Under the pieces are notes generated by a model, which saw nothing but the letters and a program-made list of their open reading frames with translations, was not told the origin of the DNA and did no database searches. A stretch of DNA of 64,000 bases, from NCBI GenBank assembly GCA_902613275.1, contig CACMGM010000003.1:34513-98512 (forward strand). Reading direction: 5' to 3'. Made by a program: the position numbers and the translations under genes. How positions within the stretch are numbered: position 1 is the first letter of the stretch; each line of letters opens with the position of its first letter. Source of the stretch: an uncultured Alphaproteobacteria bacterium (GTDB taxonomy: Bacteria > Pseudomonadota > Alphaproteobacteria > HIMB59 > GCA-002718135). Positions 46,979 to 56,266 of this stretch are shown here, piece after piece.

Positions 46979-49326
46979 TTTTGATATTTCAATATTGATG
47001 GTAAAGTAATTAATACTCCTATCATAGCAAATATCATTGCTAAACTAGTAAATAGACCAAAATAAACTGTAGGAATAAAGTTTGATAGACAAAGAGTAAG
47101 GAACCCTGCAGTTATTGCAATAGATGTAATTAAAACTGCATTCCCAACACTTAAATGTGTTTTTTCAATCATTTCACTATGATTTCTACCTAACTTTAGA
47201 TTTTCCTTGTAACGATAGATATAGTGTATTGTATTATCAACAGCTATACCAATTGATATTGCTGCAATTGTAATTGTCATTATATCAAGTGGTATTTTAA
47301 GCAATCCAATTAAACCAAGAATAAAAGTTGAAGCAAAAATATTTGGAATTATGCCAATTATACTTAATTTTAAAGATCTAAATAATATTACAAACATTAT
47401 AAAAATAGCTAAAATTACAAAACCTAAGGATTTTATTTGTGAGCTAAATAAAGATTTTAACATATTATTATATAATACTAATAGACCGTTAACTTTAAAT
47501 TCTTCCAAGTTATCAAATTCATTCAATAAAAAAGAATTGATGTCATTAATAAGATCATTTCTTTTAATATCTTTCGAATCTTTGATTCTTGTAGAAATTT
47601 TAATCATATTTTTTTCAACATTTAGATAAGGATCAATTAAATCAGTTTTCAAATCATTAGGTATTTCATTATACAATACTGATAGTTCAAACATTGATAA
47701 ATCATTTTTGTTTATTTTATTTGCAGTGTCTATAAGTGAATAAATTGAAGTAACTTTTCCAATTTCTATTCTATCTTCTAAATATTGATGAACAGATTTA
47801 ATTGTTTCAATTTTTTCATTTGAGAACCAAATATTATTTTCTTCTCCAAACAGATCATCTGAGAAAAAATCATCTTCAATTTTTAAATCATCTTCTTCTT
47901 CAGTTTTTATTTTTGTATCAATTATTTGATCATCATTTTTGAATTTAAGAATAATGTCTAATGGTGTAGTCCCTCCTAATTCATTATCTATAAGATACAT
48001 TCCTTTATAAATTTCTGTATTTTTTTTAAAATATTTTATAAAAGAGTTTTCAACATTCAGATTAGTAATTCCATATAGAGATATGAAAAATATTAAAATG
48101 TTTATACCAAGAATATATTTACTATTCTTATATGCAAAAGGATAAAAAGATTTTAAAAAACTTAAATTTAGAGAATAGCTTTTTTCCTCCTTTGAAAAAA
48201 AAGAAACAATTAGAGGTAAGATTACAAATGATGAAATTAAAACTATTAATAATGCTATTATCATTATAATTCCAAAATCAATTACAGGTTTAATGTCTGA
48301 TATTACTAGGGACAAAAAAGCAACAATTGTAGTAAGAAAGGTATAAAAACATGGCCAAAACATCATTCTAAAATTCTCAATAATTTTAATATTCCTTTGT
48401 AAATAATTATTCATTATATGAACATTCATAGAAATAGATAAAACAAACATTAATGATAAGAAGTTTGCAGAAACTGCTGTAATTTCAAAATTAATAAAAC
48501 CAGCTAAACCTATTGACAAATAAACTGCACTAATTGACGTAAGTAAGATAGCAAATACCCATTTGACTCTTCTAAAAATCAAGAAAAGAATTAAAATTAT
48601 TATTAAAAGTACTATTAAACTGAATGTTAAAATATCATTTTTTACATAAGAAATAACATCACTAGATATCATTTCTACTCCACCTAAAAAATATTTATAA
48701 TCTTGATTACTGCTGTCAATTATATTTCTGATCTTATAAATTAATTCATTTCTTTCTTTATCTATTTCTGATTTTATTCTGAAATATTTTCCTTGTATTA
48801 AATATTTACTTTTGTTCTCTTTAAGATCAATTTCTTTAATATTATCATTTAGAAATATCACTAATGATGTTATATTTTTATCATTATTTATAACTTGATC
48901 ACTGTAAATTGGACTTTTTCTAAATTCCTCTAAAACATCTTCAATGTTTAAATTTGTATTTAATATTGTTTCGTAATTATCATTTGCTAAATCTAATAGA
49001 GTAGAATCATTGAGTAGTAAAATAGGCGCTTTATTAATATTAAATATAGAATAAATTTCTGGTAACTTTGATAATTTATTACTGATATTTTCAATTTCAT
49101 TTAATAATATTTTATTTATTTTTGAGCTACTTTGAATTGCTATAACAAGACTATTTTTTGTAGGAAATATTTCTTGATAATAAGAGTAATATTGAAAGTC
49201 TAAGTCATTCTGAGCCACTAAGCTATCTGAAGAGGCATCAATTCTAAAATCTTTAATATAAAAACTAGCTGTGATTAAAGATAGAAAAAAAAATATAAAT
49301 AAAATAGTTCTTAATTTATTGATCAT
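46975..49326 (-). CDS. MMPL/RND-superfamily exporter
   Basis: 783 residues from ATG 49326 ('MINKLRTILF'); an alternative start 24 bases further upstream lies deeper in alr and has a poorer ribosome site. There are two halves of six helices each separated by periplasmic loops, an acidic low-complexity stretch in the middle loop (Glu/Asp-rich, about residues 450-490), and the RND proton-relay-like motif 'SIGIAVDNTIHYIYRY'. Members move lipids, hopanoids or hydrophobic compounds. The substrate here is unknown. It is encoded between alr and cvpA with overlaps on both sides. Confidence 0.85.
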   Translation of the reverse strand: MINKLRTILFIFFFLSLITASFYIKDFRIDASSDSLVAQNDLDFQYYSYYQEIFPTKNSLVIAIQSSSKINKILLNEIENISNKLSKLPEIYSIFNINKAPILLLNDSTLLDLANDNYETILNTNLNIEDVLEEFRKSPIYSDQVINNDKNITSLVIFLNDNIKEIDLKENKSKYLIQGKYFRIKSEIDKERNELIYKIRNIIDSSNQDYKYFLGGVEMISSDVISYVKNDILTFSLIVLLIIILILFLIFRRVKWVFAILLTSISAVYLSIGLAGFINFEITAVSANFLSLMFVLSISMNVHIMNNYLQRNIKIIENFRMMFWPCFYTFLTTIVAFLSLVISDIKPVIDFGIIMIIALLIVLISSFVILPLIVSFFSKEEKSYSLNLSFLKSFYPFAYKNSKYILGINILIFFISLYGITNLNVENSFIKYFKKNTEIYKGMYLIDNELGGTTPLDIILKFKNDDQIIDTKIKTEEEDDLKIEDDFFSDDLFGEENNIWFSNEKIETIKSVHQYLEDRIEIGKVTSIYSLIDTANKINKNDLSMFELSVLYNEIPNDLKTDLIDPYLNVEKNMIKISTRIKDSKDIKRNDLINDINSFLLNEFDNLEEFKVNGLLVLYNNMLKSLFSSQIKSLGFVILAIFIMFVILFRSLKLSIIGIIPNIFASTFILGLIGLLKIPLDIMTITIAAISIGIAVDNTIHYIYRYKENLKLGRNHSEMIEKTHLSVGNAVLITSIAITAGFLTLCLSNFIPTVYFGLFTSLAMIFAMIGVLITLPSILKYQK

Positions 49327-50371
49327 ATTCTCTGTAAACTCTACTTCCAATAGAGGTTAATATTTCATAAGATATTGTATCGCATTTTTTTGCGAAATTA
49401 TTTATCATATTCTCATCATTAAAAATATCAACATACATTCCTACTTTTAAATCATGACTATTTTTAGATATATCTATAGTGAATAAATCCATTGAAACTC
49501 TCCCAATTATTTTGAAAGAATTATTTTTGTAATAAACTATTCCTTTGTTACTCAATCTTCTAGGTATACCATCTTCATAACCAAGGCCAATAATTGCAAC
49601 TTTAATTCTTTTTTTTGTCTTAAATGTTTGATTGTATCCAACATATCTATTTTTATTTATATACTTAATCTGCAATATCTTACCTTTAAGTGTAAGTACG
49701 TTCTTAATTTTCTTTTCTAATTTAGAATTTTCAAAGCAGCCGTAGATACCAATTCCAGGTCTAATCATATCATATAAATATGATTTATCCAAAATTGCTC
49801 CATGACTATTTGCCAGACTATAAATAATTTTTTTATCAAATTTTCTTATTAATTCGTTGAAAATTTTTTTTTGTTTTGAATTATATTTATTATTATTTTC
49901 ATCTGAGCTAGACAAATGGCTCATTATTAATTTTATATTTTTACATTTAGTATCAATTTTATTAAAATCTTCTACTGGGATTCCAAGTCTATGTATTCCA
50001 GTATCGATATGAATTGCATATTTTAAACTAGTTTTTTTTATTTTTTTATATTCATCAAGACTGTTTATAATAGGTACAAGATTTGCTTTTGAAAACAAAT
50101 TTAATTTATGATTTTGTAAACCATTCAATACATAAATTTGAATATTTTTATTTTTATTTTTTAAATTTATTCCCTCATATAATGTTGATACAAAAAAATG
50201 TTTACAGCCTAATTTAATTAATAATTTTAATATTTTTTTATCACCTAATCCGTAAGCATTTGCTTTGATTGTTGGGGCAACGATTAATTTTTTATTAAGT
50301 TTTTTAAAATAATTATAGTTATAAATTAAATTTTTTACGTTTATATTTAGTATACCTGTATCTTTAATCAC
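49316..50371 (-). CDS. alr: Alanine racemase
   Basis: 351 residues. 'APTIKANAYGLG' holds the PLP-binding Lys, 'HIDTGIHRLG' and 'RPGIGIYG' are further conserved blocks, and 'VSMDLFTID' near the C-terminus carries the catalytic-site region. It supplies D-alanine for peptidoglycan. It overlaps dnaB by four bases (ATGA-type) and the exporter by 11, consistent with one rpsF-to-cvpA transcript. Confidence 0.95.
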   Translation of the reverse strand: MIKDTGILNINVKNLIYNYNYFKKLNKKLIVAPTIKANAYGLGDKKILKLLIKLGCKHFFVSTLYEGINLKNKNKNIQIYVLNGLQNHKLNLFSKANLVPIINSLDEYKKIKKTSLKYAIHIDTGIHRLGIPVEDFNKIDTKCKNIKLIMSHLSSSDENNNKYNSKQKKIFNELIRKFDKKIIYSLANSHGAILDKSYLYDMIRPGIGIYGCFENSKLEKKIKNVLTLKGKILQIKYINKNRYVGYNQTFKTKKRIKVAIIGLGYEDGIPRRLSNKGIVYYKNNSFKIIGRVSMDLFTIDISKNSHDLKVGMYVDIFNDENMINNFAKKCDTISYEILTSIGSRVYREYDQ

Positions 50372-51867
50372 TCAATGATATTATCATAATCTTTTGAAGT
50401 TAGATCACTGAATTTAGTATAATTTGCATCAAAATGCATTTTAATTGAACCAATTGGTCCATGTCTTTGTTTGGCAATTATAATTTCAGCCTTATTATAA
50501 TTTTCATTAGTTAACTGCTGCCAACGCGAAACTCTTTCATTATACTTCATATCATCTTCTTCTGATTTCCTAATTGGCTCTAGTCTCTCTAAATAATAAC
50601 TTTCTCTATAAATAAAAATTACTACATCTGAGTCCTGCTCAATTGTTCCACTTTCTCTTAAATCTGACAGTTGAGGTCTTTTATCTTCTCTTTGCTCAAC
50701 TTGCCTAGAGAGTTGAGATAATGCAACAATTGGAATATTTAGTTCCTTTGCAATAGATTTTAAACCTCGAGTTATTTCTGAAATTTCCTGTACTCTACCA
50801 TCATTTCTATTATTAGAAGAACCAGACATCAATTGTAAATAATCTATTATAATTAAATTAATATCATACAGTCTTTTAAGTCTTCTAGCTCTTGCTCTTA
50901 GTGTTGGAATTGTTAATACTGGATTGTCATCTATTATTAAATTCAAATTCTCTAATTCCGAGGATGTTTTTGCAATCTTATTAAAATCATTTTTATTTAA
51001 TTCAGCTTTCCTCATTTTATCACCTGAAATTTTTGTTTGTTCTGCCAAAATCCTTGTTGCAAGTTGCTCAGATGACATCTCTAAAGAAAAGAATGCAACC
51101 TTACCCCCATCTACAATTTTTTTATTTTCAAATTCATCTTTTTCTTCTTGATATTTAATAGCGCAATTAAAAGCAATATTTGTACCTAAAGCAGTTTTAC
51201 CCATAGAAGGTCTTCCCGCTATAATTATTAAATCTGACTTATGCAAACCACCTAATTTTTTATCAAGGTCTTTGAAACCTGTTGGAACACCCGCAATTTT
51301 TCCCTCTCTTTTATAAGCCTCACTTATAATATCTACTGCACCTTGTAGCGCATTACCAAAATTTATAAATGACCTATCTGCATTTCCACTTTGTGATAAA
51401 TTATACAAATCATTTTCAGCATTTTCTATAAGATTTTCTGATGTTATATTTGTATTTGAATTTGTTTCTTGAATTAAATTATGTGCAACACCAATTAAAT
51501 TTCTTTTTACATATAAATCATAAATAATTTTTCCATAATTATAGGTATTTTGTGTGGATGGTGTGCTATCTTTTAGCTGATTTAAATAATTAACTTTATT
51601 TATTTTATCATTATCTTCAGGAAGATAATTCTTCAGAGTTATTGGTGAAACTAAAATATTTTTATCTAATAAATTCTTGATCGTTGAAAAAATTATTTTA
51701 TTGGTTTCGTCTACAAAGTGACTTTCATCAAGGAAATCTGATACTTTTTCATAATTTTTATTATCCCATAAAATACACCCAATAACAGCTAATTCAGCAT
51801 CAGTATTAGAGAAATTACTATCTTCAATAGATGTTGATTCCTTTGAATTTAGAAGTTCAACTGACAT
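50368..51867 (-). CDS. dnaB: Replicative DNA helicase DnaB
   Basis: 499 residues. The N-terminal domain begins 'DAELAVIGCILWDNKNY'; the RecA-like helicase domain has Walker A 'GRPSMGKTALG', 'FFSLEMSSEQLA', Walker B 'IIIDYLQLMSG', and the arginine-finger region 'LSQLSRQVEQREDKRP' (fragment). It unwinds DNA ahead of the replisome. It is next to rplI, the standard position, with an 83-base gap holding only AT-rich sequence. Confidence 0.97.
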   Translation of the reverse strand: MSVELLNSKESTSIEDSNFSNTDAELAVIGCILWDNKNYEKVSDFLDESHFVDETNKIIFSTIKNLLDKNILVSPITLKNYLPEDNDKINKVNYLNQLKDSTPSTQNTYNYGKIIYDLYVKRNLIGVAHNLIQETNSNTNITSENLIENAENDLYNLSQSGNADRSFINFGNALQGAVDIISEAYKREGKIAGVPTGFKDLDKKLGGLHKSDLIIIAGRPSMGKTALGTNIAFNCAIKYQEEKDEFENKKIVDGGKVAFFSLEMSSEQLATRILAEQTKISGDKMRKAELNKNDFNKIAKTSSELENLNLIIDDNPVLTIPTLRARARRLKRLYDINLIIIDYLQLMSGSSNNRNDGRVQEISEITRGLKSIAKELNIPIVALSQLSRQVEQREDKRPQLSDLRESGTIEQDSDVVIFIYRESYYLERLEPIRKSEEDDMKYNERVSRWQQLTNENYNKAEIIIAKQRHGPIGSIKMHFDANYTKFSDLTSKDYDNIIE

Positions 51868-51912
51868 TTATACTTGATAAACTATCTCAAATAGATCAAC
51901 AATGGTAACAGA

Positions 51913-51935
51913 AAATTTTTCGTTAATAAAAATTT
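51913..51935 (-). other. AT-only hairpin between rplI and dnaB
   Basis: AAATTTTT (51913-51920) and AAAAATTT (51928-51935) are perfect complements with a seven-base loop. Containing only A-T pairs, it is a weak structure; it may lower read-through from ribosomal genes into dnaB or be chance. Confidence 0.25.
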
Positions 51936-51950
51936 AATTGTGTGAATAAG

Positions 51951-52394
51951 TTAGTTTTTATCAACAATAATAGAGAATGTTTCGCTTATGCCTTCGTAAG
52001 GATTAATTTCGATAAAATGTTCACCAATAGATTTAATTTGAGTCTTAATTGTTATATCATCAGATTTTACTTTTAATTCATTCTCTATTAGGAGGTCTAT
52101 AATTTCTTTTTTTGAGATTGAACCATACAACTGATTTTTTTCATCAGCTTCTTTAGAAAACTTCAGCTTAATTTTTTTTATAGAATCAATTAATTTTTTT
52201 GCTTCATTAAATTTAATTTCCTCGTTTTTTTTAATCTCATCTTTAATTTTTTCATACTGATCAACATTTTTTTTATTTTCTCTAAGAGCCATATTGTTAG
52301 GGAATAAATAGTTTCTTGCGTAGCCGGGTTTAACTAAAACAGTATCTCCCATTTTTCCTAATTTTTTTATATTAGTTGTGAGTATTACTTTCAT
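51951..52394 (-). CDS. rplI: 50S ribosomal protein L9
   Basis: 147 residues. The N-terminal RNA-binding domain shows '[22 protein letters not shown]', quoted here only as 'GYARNYLFP' for the motif, then a long Lys/Glu-rich connecting helix and a C-terminal domain. L9 binds 23S rRNA and projects from the L1 side of the ribosome. It overlaps rpsR by four bases. Confidence 0.96.
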   Translation of the reverse strand: MKVILTTNIKKLGKMGDTVLVKPGYARNYLFPNNMALRENKKNVDQYEKIKDEIKKNEEIKFNEAKKLIDSIKKIKLKFSKEADEKNQLYGSISKKEIIDLLIENELKVKSDDITIKTQIKSIGEHFIEINPYEGISETFSIIVDKN

Positions 52395-52666
52395 GGAGAA
52401 TATGATTTATTTGTGTACGACATTAATGATAGAAATCTTGCTCTTTTAATTGCTTTTGCTAATTCTTTTTGTTTTCTTCTTGAAACACCAGTAATCCTTG
52501 CAGGAATTATTTTTCCTTTCTCGGTAATGTATCGAGATAATAATCTGATATCTTTATAGTCAATATCCGGTGATCCAGGCTGACTAAATGGACAAAACTT
52601 CTTTTTAAGCTCAAAAGGTGAATTTGATTTTTCGTCTCTTCTTGTATTAACTTTATTTCTTTTCAT
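52391..52666 (-). CDS. rpsR: 30S ribosomal protein S18
   Basis: 91 residues. '[20 protein letters not shown]' and '[20 protein letters not shown]' (20 residues at most each) are the S18 core that binds 16S rRNA with S6. The N-terminal extension is Lys/Arg/Asn-rich. It overlaps the end of rpsF by 14 bases. Together with S6 it likely binds the leader RNA of this operon. Confidence 0.97.
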   Translation of the reverse strand: MKRNKVNTRRDEKSNSPFELKKKFCPFSQPGSPDIDYKDIRLLSRYITEKGKIIPARITGVSRRKQKELAKAIKRARFLSLMSYTNKSYSP

Positions 52667-52979
52667 TGTTTAATTTTGTAGGAAGTTCTTGGTGTTTATT
52701 TACTTTAATAAAAATATATCTGATTAAATTTTCAGATTGATTTAACTCTTTGCTAATATCTTTAACTACAGATCCTGAAGCTTCAATTTGAAGAAAGTTA
52801 TAAAATGCTTTTTTGAATTTATTTATATTGTAGCTTAAATCTCTAAGTCCCCAATTTTCTTCACCAACTATTTTTGCAGACATCGAGAATAATGTAGATT
52901 TAAAATTGTCAATTTCGTTTTTAAGAGTATTTGTAGCAAGGTCAGGGCTAAAAATAAGTACTACTTCAAATTTAATCAT
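52653..52979 (-). CDS. rpsF: 30S ribosomal protein S6
   Basis: 108 residues. '[11 protein letters not shown]' opens the ferredoxin-like fold, '[17 protein letters not shown]' and 'IRYIFIKV' are conserved S6 blocks. There is no long acidic C-terminal tail. It is the first gene of the rpsF-rpsR-rplI operon and its ribosome-binding site GGAG lies inside a folded leader (52982-53023). Confidence 0.95.
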   Translation of the reverse strand: MIKFEVVLIFSPDLATNTLKNEIDNFKSTLFSMSAKIVGEENWGLRDLSYNINKFKKAFYNFLQIEASGSVVKDISKELNQSENLIRYIFIKVNKHQELPTKLNNEKK

Positions 52980-52981
52980 AT

Positions 52982-53023
52982 AACTCCACGGTTAATCTTA
53001 TATTTTTTAATATAAGAGAAGTT
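52982..53023 (-). promoter_or_regulatory. rpsF leader RNA, probable S6:S18 autoregulatory motif
   Basis: On the transcribed strand an outer stem pairs AACUUC (53023-53018) with GGAGUU (52987-52982), and an inner eight-pair stem joins CUUAUAUU (53016-53009) with AAUAUAAG (53004-52997) through a four-base loop. On the 3' side the two stems are separated by a large bulge that contains CCG (52991-52989). This two-stem, CCG-bulge layout is what is described for the S6:S18 binding RNA in rpsF leaders. The outer stem hides the GGAG ribosome site five bases from the AUG, a direct way to shut translation. Confidence 0.65.
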
Positions 53024-53064
53024 GAACTTGCATATATTAAAATTTTAAAATAAATCAAGGATTA

Positions 53065-53976
53065 ATGACATCTATTGTATTTCCTGGTCAAGGTAGCCAA
53101 ACTGTTGGTATGGCTAAGGATTTTCATGATAATTTCAAAATAGCAAAGATAATATTTGAAGAAATAGAGGATTATGTAAATATAAATTTGAGAAAAATTA
53201 TATTTGAAAATGAAGGAAATAAATTAGATTTAACCCTGTACACTCAAATATCTATATTTGCAACATCATATGCAATATTTAAAACTTTATGTTCCGAAAC
53301 AGATTTTAATAATGAAAAAATTAAAGTTATGTTAGGTCATTCACTCGGTGAATTTACTGCCCTGGCTTGTAGTGATAAAATTAATATCAAAGATTGTAGC
53401 TTAATATTAAAAAAAAGAGGAGAATTAATGAATAATGCTATTGCTCCAAATGAAACGGGAATGGCAGCATTAATTGGAAAAAACTCAAATCAAGTTCAAA
53501 AAATTATTTCAGAAAATAATTTAAATTTAGAAATTGCTAATGATAATTCTGAAATTCAAATAGTAATCTCAGGAAAAATGGAAGATTTAAATAATAGTAA
53601 AGATCTATTTTTAGATAACAGCATTAAAAAATTTGTTTTACTTAATGTTTCTTCAGCATTTCACAGTAAATATATGATTAATGCTCAAAAAAAATTAGCT
53701 GATGAAATTGAAGAGCTAACTTTTAAAGAAAATAAAATAAAAATTATTTCTAATTATGATGCTAACATTTACGATGATAACATCTCTATTAAAAATAATC
53801 TTCAAAATCAAATGGCTAATAAAGTTAATTGGACACAAAGTATAAAAAAACTAGAACAAACTGGCGAAAAAAAAATAATAGAAATTGGCCCAGGTAAAGT
53901 ATTAAGTGGATTAATTAAGAGAATCTCAGATAACTTTGATATTATATCAGTAAATAAAGTATCAGATTTAGAATAA
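53065..53976 (+). CDS. fabD: Malonyl-CoA:ACP transacylase
   Basis: 303 residues. 'IVFPGQGSQTVGMAKDF' at the N-terminus, the nucleophile Ser in 'GHSLGEFTAL', and the catalytic His in 'SSAFHSKYM' are clear. It loads malonyl groups on the acyl carrier protein encoded two genes downstream. It is divergent from rpsF across 85 bases, with AAGG before its ATG. Confidence 0.96.
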   Translation: MTSIVFPGQGSQTVGMAKDFHDNFKIAKIIFEEIEDYVNINLRKIIFENEGNKLDLTLYTQISIFATSYAIFKTLCSETDFNNEKIKVMLGHSLGEFTALACSDKINIKDCSLILKKRGELMNNAIAPNETGMAALIGKNSNQVQKIISENNLNLEIANDNSEIQIVISGKMEDLNNSKDLFLDNSIKKFVLLNVSSAFHSKYMINAQKKLADEIEELTFKENKIKIISNYDANIYDDNISIKNNLQNQMANKVNWTQSIKKLEQTGEKKIIEIGPGKVLSGLIKRISDNFDIISVNKVSDLE

Positions 53977-53977
53977 A

Positions 53978-54709
53978 ATGAGTCAAAGTAAGAAAATTTT
54001 TTTAACAGGTGCTTCAGGAGGTATTGGCACAGCTATTTGTGAAAGATTTATTAGTAATGATTTTACTCTGGTATTAACTGCATCTTCTAATGAAAAAATA
54101 AATATTTTAAAAAATAAATATGGTGAAAAACATTATTACTATAATGTAGATTTATCAAATGCAGAAAATCTTCAAAACAATTTAGATAATATATCTAATG
54201 AGCATAAAGATATAATGGTTATAGTAAACAATGCTGGAAAAACACATGACAACCTTATCTTTAGAATGAAAAATGAACAATGGTCTGAAGTAATACAAAC
54301 AAATTTAAATTCAAATTATCAAATAATAAAAACTTTATTACCAAACATGTTATCAAATAAATATGGAAAAATTATAGGAGTGTCCTCCATAGTTGGTTCA
54401 ACTGGCAATCCAGGACAATCTAATTACGTTGCTTCAAAATCTGGTCTTGTAGGCCTTTATAAGTCAATAGCGATTGAAGTGGCAAAAAGAAACATTAATG
54501 TGAATGTAATTTCTCCTGGATTTATTTCAACAGCGATGACTAATAAATTAAATGATGAGCAGAAAAAAAAATATTTGGAAAAAATTCCAATGATGAAATT
54601 TGGAGACCCAAAAGACGTTGCAAATTTGGTATATTTTTTATCAACGGACGAATCTTCATACATAACTGGACAAAATTTTCATATTAACGGTGGAATGTTA
54701 ATGGTTTAA
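53978..54709 (+). CDS. fabG: 3-oxoacyl-[ACP] reductase
   Basis: 243 residues of the short-chain dehydrogenase family. Cofactor motif 'TGASGGIGTAI', 'VNNAGKTHDNLIFRM' and the catalytic Ser-Tyr-Lys in 'VSSIVGSTGNPGQSNYVASK' (final Tyr and Lys) are intact. It uses NADPH to reduce 3-oxoacyl-ACP. It starts one base after fabD and is followed by acpP after 54 bases that hold a separate promoter candidate. Confidence 0.96.
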   Translation: MSQSKKIFLTGASGGIGTAICERFISNDFTLVLTASSNEKINILKNKYGEKHYYYNVDLSNAENLQNNLDNISNEHKDIMVIVNNAGKTHDNLIFRMKNEQWSEVIQTNLNSNYQIIKTLLPNMLSNKYGKIIGVSSIVGSTGNPGQSNYVASKSGLVGLYKSIAIEVAKRNINVNVISPGFISTAMTNKLNDEQKKKYLEKIPMMKFGDPKDVANLVYFLSTDESSYITGQNFHINGGMLMV

Positions 54710-54713
54710 TTAG

Positions 54714-54763
54714 TTGACATACATTCAAACAATAATCTAAAAGTAAAAAATAAGGAGATAAAT
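54714..54763 (+). promoter_or_regulatory. acpP promoter candidate and strong ribosome-binding site
   Basis: A perfect -35 TTGACA (54714-54719) follows the fabG stop; the -10 is poor (TCTAAA at 54736-54741, 16-base spacing). AAGGAGA at 54752-54758 is an excellent Shine-Dalgarno site five bases before the ATG, consistent with the high demand for acyl carrier protein. Confidence 0.5.
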
Positions 54764-54997
54764 ATGAGTGAAATTCAAGAGCAGGTAAAAAAAATTGTTG
54801 TCGACCATTTAGGAATTGATGAAACGAAAGTTCTACCTGAAGCTAAATTTATAGATGATTTAGGTGCAGATAGCTTAGATACTGTTGAGCTTGTTATGGC
54901 TTTTGAGGAAAAATTTGGAATTGAAATACCTGATGATGCGGCTGAGAGTATTCAGACAGTTCAAAATGCAATAGATTATATACAAAGCAAAAAGTAG
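54764..54997 (+). CDS. acpP: Acyl carrier protein
   Basis: 77 residues, strongly acidic. The phosphopantetheine attachment Ser lies in '[19 protein letters not shown]'. It carries growing acyl chains for fatty acid synthesis and lipid A. It is flanked by fabG and fabF as usual and has its own strong ribosome-binding site. Confidence 0.98.
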   Translation: MSEIQEQVKKIVVDHLGIDETKVLPEAKFIDDLGADSLDTVELVMAFEEKFGIEIPDDAAESIQTVQNAIDYIQSKK

Positions 54998-55015
54998 ATT
55001 TTTTAACTAAATTTT

Positions 55016-56266
55016 ATGAGAAGGGTAGTTGTTACTGGTATTGGATTACTTACAACTCTAGGTACTAATAAAGAATCTTCATGGAATAATTTAATAAATT
55101 GTAAGTCTGGAATTAAAAAAATAGATCACTTTGATGTATCAAATTTACCTGCAAAAATTGCAGGTTATATAAATAATAATCCTGATGATGAAAATTATTT
55201 TAACAAATCAGGTTTTATAGAAACAAAAGATATAAAAAGAAATGATAGATTTATTCAATATGGGCTTATAGCAGCTAAAATGGCGATACAAGATGCAGGT
55301 TTAGACGACTTAAGTGATGAGGAAAAATTAAGAACTGGAGTTTCTGTTGGCTCAGGAATAGGTGGTCTCGAAACAATTTATGAAGGATCATTAACAATTA
55401 ATAGTAAAGAAACAAAAAAACTCTCTCCATTTTTTATACCTTCCTCTTTAGTAAATCTTTTATCAGGTCAAATTTCAATAAAATATGGTTTTAAAGGACC
55501 AAATCATTCTGTAGTAACTGCTTGTGCGACAGGAGCGCACTCAATTGGTGATTCTAGCGAAATGATAAAAAGAGGAGCTGCTGACGTAATGGTAGCTGGA
55601 GGATCAGAAGCAGCAGTATGTAAATTAGGTATTGCTGGTTTTTGTGCCGCAAGAAGCTTAAGCACTTCTTATAATGAAAAACCAAATGAAGCATCCAGAC
55701 CATGGGATAGAGATAGAGATGGTTTTGTAATGGGTGAGGGATCAGGAATTATTGTTCTTGAAGAAATGGAGTATGCAAAGAACAGAGGTGCCAATATATA
55801 TGCTGAGTTAGTTGGGTATGGAATGTCAGGCGATGCCTACCATATAACTGCTCCTTCAGAAGATGGAGATGGTGGTTTTAGAGCAATGAAAGCTGCGGTT
55901 GATATGGCAAAAATACCAACAAATAAAGTAGATTATATTAATGCTCATGGGACATCAACAATTAAAGGTGACCAAATAGAGCTTAATGCAATATCTAAAT
56001 TATTTAATCATGATATCCATGTTAGCTCAACTAAATCATCTATAGGTCATCTCTTAGGCGCTGCAGGTAGTGTAGAATCAATTTTTTCAATTCTTTCTTT
56101 AAATAATAATATTCTACCTGCTACTTTAAATTTAAATAATCCAATTGAAACTTCAAATATAAATTTAATTCCTAATGAGCCTTTAGAAAAAAAGATTTCT
56201 TATGCTTTAAGTAATTCTTTTGGATTTGGAGGAACAAACACTGCATTATTATTTAAAAATATTTAA
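55016..56266 (+). CDS. fabF: 3-oxoacyl-[ACP] synthase II
   Basis: 416 residues of the thiolase-like condensing enzymes. The Cys nucleophile is in 'VTACATGAHSI', the two catalytic His in 'NAHGTSTIKGD' and 'KSSIGHLLGAAG', and the C-terminal 'NSFGFGGTNTALLF' is complete. It elongates acyl-ACP, including the C16:1 to C18:1 step. Its 3' end overlaps the mltG frame, where the conserved Gly-Gly codons form a GGAGGA sequence. Confidence 0.97.
   Translation: MRRVVVTGIGLLTTLGTNKESSWNNLINCKSGIKKIDHFDVSNLPAKIAGYINNNPDDENYFNKSGFIETKDIKRNDRFIQYGLIAAKMAIQDAGLDDLSDEEKLRTGVSVGSGIGGLETIYEGSLTINSKETKKLSPFFIPSSLVNLLSGQISIKYGFKGPNHSVVTACATGAHSIGDSSEMIKRGAADVMVAGGSEAAVCKLGIAGFCAARSLSTSYNEKPNEASRPWDRDRDGFVMGEGSGIIVLEEMEYAKNRGANIYAELVGYGMSGDAYHITAPSEDGDGGFRAMKAAVDMAKIPTNKVDYINAHGTSTIKGDQIELNAISKLFNHDIHVSSTKSSIGHLLGAAGSVESIFSILSLNNNILPATLNLNNPIETSNINLIPNEPLEKKISYALSNSFGFGGTNTALLFKNI

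Noticed and set aside
47800..47930. Acidic low-complexity stretch in the MMPL exporter as a possible repeat or frameshift
   Set aside because: The reading frame stays open through it and it lies in the large periplasmic loop, where such insertions are tolerated.
51913..51935. Terminator between rplI and dnaB
   Set aside because: The stem contains only A-T pairs and is expected to be unstable; chance is likely in such AT-rich sequence.
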